A stretch of 7,825 nucleotides of DNA. Source: an uncultured Porphyromonadaceae bacterium. Its GTDB lineage: Bacteria; Bacteroidota; Bacteroidia; Bacteroidales; Muribaculaceae. Both the position numbers and the translations under genes were made by a program. The notes beneath the pieces are model-generated. The model made no database searches and was not told the origin of the DNA. It was given only the letters and a program-made list of their open reading frames with translations. Shown here in pieces: positions 6,601 to 7,825 of this stretch; the stretch's first letter is position 1, and each line of letters starts with the position of its first letter. The stretch covers positions 1-7,825 of the forward strand of contig CAMHDX010000036.1 in assembly GCA_946183895.1 (NCBI GenBank), written 5' to 3'.

Positions 6601-7825
6601 TGGATAAAAACACGATTACGGGCATGCTGCTGATGTGTGCCGTGATATTTGGCTTCATGTGGCTCAACACGCCCGATGAGGCTCAACTTGCCGAGCAGCG
6701 CCGCCTGCAAGACTCAATCGCCGCCGCCGAGGCAGCGGCAGATGCCAAGTTGGCATCCGGTGCTATCAAGGATACTCTCACCGCGAGCGACCGTGATGCG
6801 CTCGCCGCTGTGCTGCGTGACATGAGCGCCGCCGACAGCGCCGCCACACCGGTTATCAAGAACGAGGGTGTGAGCCTGCGCTTGGCTGATGGCAAGGTGG
6901 TCGGCACCATCGCCTTGCAAGACACTGTGATTAACTACGCCGACCTGGAGGCAGGTCGCGTGACCGATGCGCGTCTGAACAATCTCGCCGTCGCCGCCAT
7001 CAACCGCGCTCGCGACGTGTATGTCGCCGGTGGTGACTTCGCCTCTAACCTCAATGGCAGCGAGCAACTGTTGACACTGGAGAACGACTCGGTGGCAGTG
7101 ACCTTCAATACCCATGGCGGCATGATTGCCTCTGCTGTCCTCAAGGCATACAAGGACCTTGACGGCAAGCCGCTGGAGTTGTTCGGCAAAGCGGACAACC
7201 AGCTCAGCTTCACGCTTGCCAACAACACGCAGCGCTTCAAGACGAGCGACTTCTACTTCACCCCCGAGCAGGAGAGTGACACCACGCTGGTGATGAAGCT
7301 CAACATGAGCGGTGGCGCGTCGTGGGCGGTGCGCTACACGCTGGTGCCGGGCACCTACATGGTGCGCATGGACATCGTGCAACAAGGCATGGAGCACATC
7401 ATCCCCACCAACATGACATCGATTGACCTCAACTGGACCCAGCGCCTGCGTCGCCACGAGCAGGGGCGCATGTTTGAGGAGCGCAACAGCGCGATCTACT
7501 TCAAGAGCGCCGGCGGCGGTGTGAGCAACCTGAGCGAGAGCGGCAATGACGATGACGAGACACGCGACAACGTCAAGTGGATGGCAGCCAAGAACCAGTT
7601 CTTCTCAACAGTGCTGATTGCCGACAGCGTCATGCTGGGCGGCAAGTTCGAGAGCCATTCGCTCGAGAAGGGCGAGCCGGGCTATGAGCGGTATCTCAAG
7701 TTGATGACCTTCTCGACCATGGTGCCCTACAATAGCACTGTTGCCACGCCGGCATCATTCTATCTGTTTGTGGGTCCCAACCGCTATCCGTTGTTGTCGA
7801 GCTATGACCGCTTCTCAAGCGACGA
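6600..7825 (+). CDS. yidC: Membrane protein insertase YidC, N-terminal part (cut by window end)
   Basis: A reading frame from ATG 6600-6602 stays open for 408 codons to the window end. It starts MDKNTITGMLLMCAVIFGF, with one hydrophobic segment at about residues 5-22 that acts as the uncleaved N-terminal membrane anchor. An Ala/Asp-rich, probably helical linker follows (about 26-80), then the large beta-rich periplasmic P1 domain (about 85 to beyond 408; for example NDSVAVTFNTHGGMI and NQLSFTLANNTQRF). YidC helps Sec-dependent and Sec-independent proteins fold into the inner membrane. The core transmembrane helices that do the insertion lie past the window, since Bacteroidetes YidC is usually about 600-650 residues. 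The ATG overlaps the pyrG stop in a TAATG junction. The pyrG-yidC order, as I recall it, is common in Bacteroidales and supports the call. Confidence 0.92.

Noticed and set aside
6714..7457. 247-codon open frame on the minus strand opposite yidC
   Set aside because: Antisense shadow; the plus-strand frame is clearly YidC.

Overview
The window looks like chromosomal DNA from a GC-rich member of the Bacteroidales. The evidence is the repeated Bacteroidetes-type -7 promoter element (TAnnTTTG, seen as TAACTTTG or TACCTTTG) ahead of the housekeeping genes, the lack of obvious Shine-Dalgarno sequences, A/T-rich leaders, a YidC of the long Bacteroidetes type and the pyrG-yidC gene pair. A Muribaculaceae- or Prevotellaceae-like source would fit the base composition, but that is inference only.

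Layout. Positions 1-121 (minus) hold the first 40 codons of fabD (malonyl-CoA:ACP transacylase). A divergent promoter region (122-226) separates it from a plus-strand pair: a Uup-type ABC-F ATPase (227-1990) and, 15 bases later, a GT4 glycosyltransferase (2006-3157). Next is a compositionally different segment (about 3158-3846). It holds one complete IS200/IS605-type HUH (Y1) transposase gene (3206-3649), with a small perfect hairpin upstream (3173-3187) and a large imperfect hairpin downstream (3740-3790). Then comes asd (aspartate-semialdehyde dehydrogenase, minus, 3847-4863), convergent with the transposase. A 90-base divergent promoter region (4864-4953) leads to pyrG (CTP synthase, 4954-6600), whose stop codon overlaps the start of yidC (membrane insertase, 6600 to the window end, incomplete).

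How the genes relate. Most of the window is core metabolism and cell-envelope biology: fatty-acid synthesis entry (FabD), the aspartate-family amino acid and diaminopimelate branch (Asd), pyrimidine nucleotide supply (PyrG) and membrane protein insertion (YidC). The ABC-F and glycosyltransferase genes are probably co-transcribed, but nothing in the sequence shows that they work together. The transposase island is the only accessory part.

I did not find a convincing new multi-gene system. The points most worth a second look are the solitary Y1 transposase with its two flanking hairpins (a mobile element, or a domesticated transposase with its hairpin substrate), the unusually short predicted leader of the ABC-F gene, and the face-to-face arrangement of the asd and pyrG promoters.
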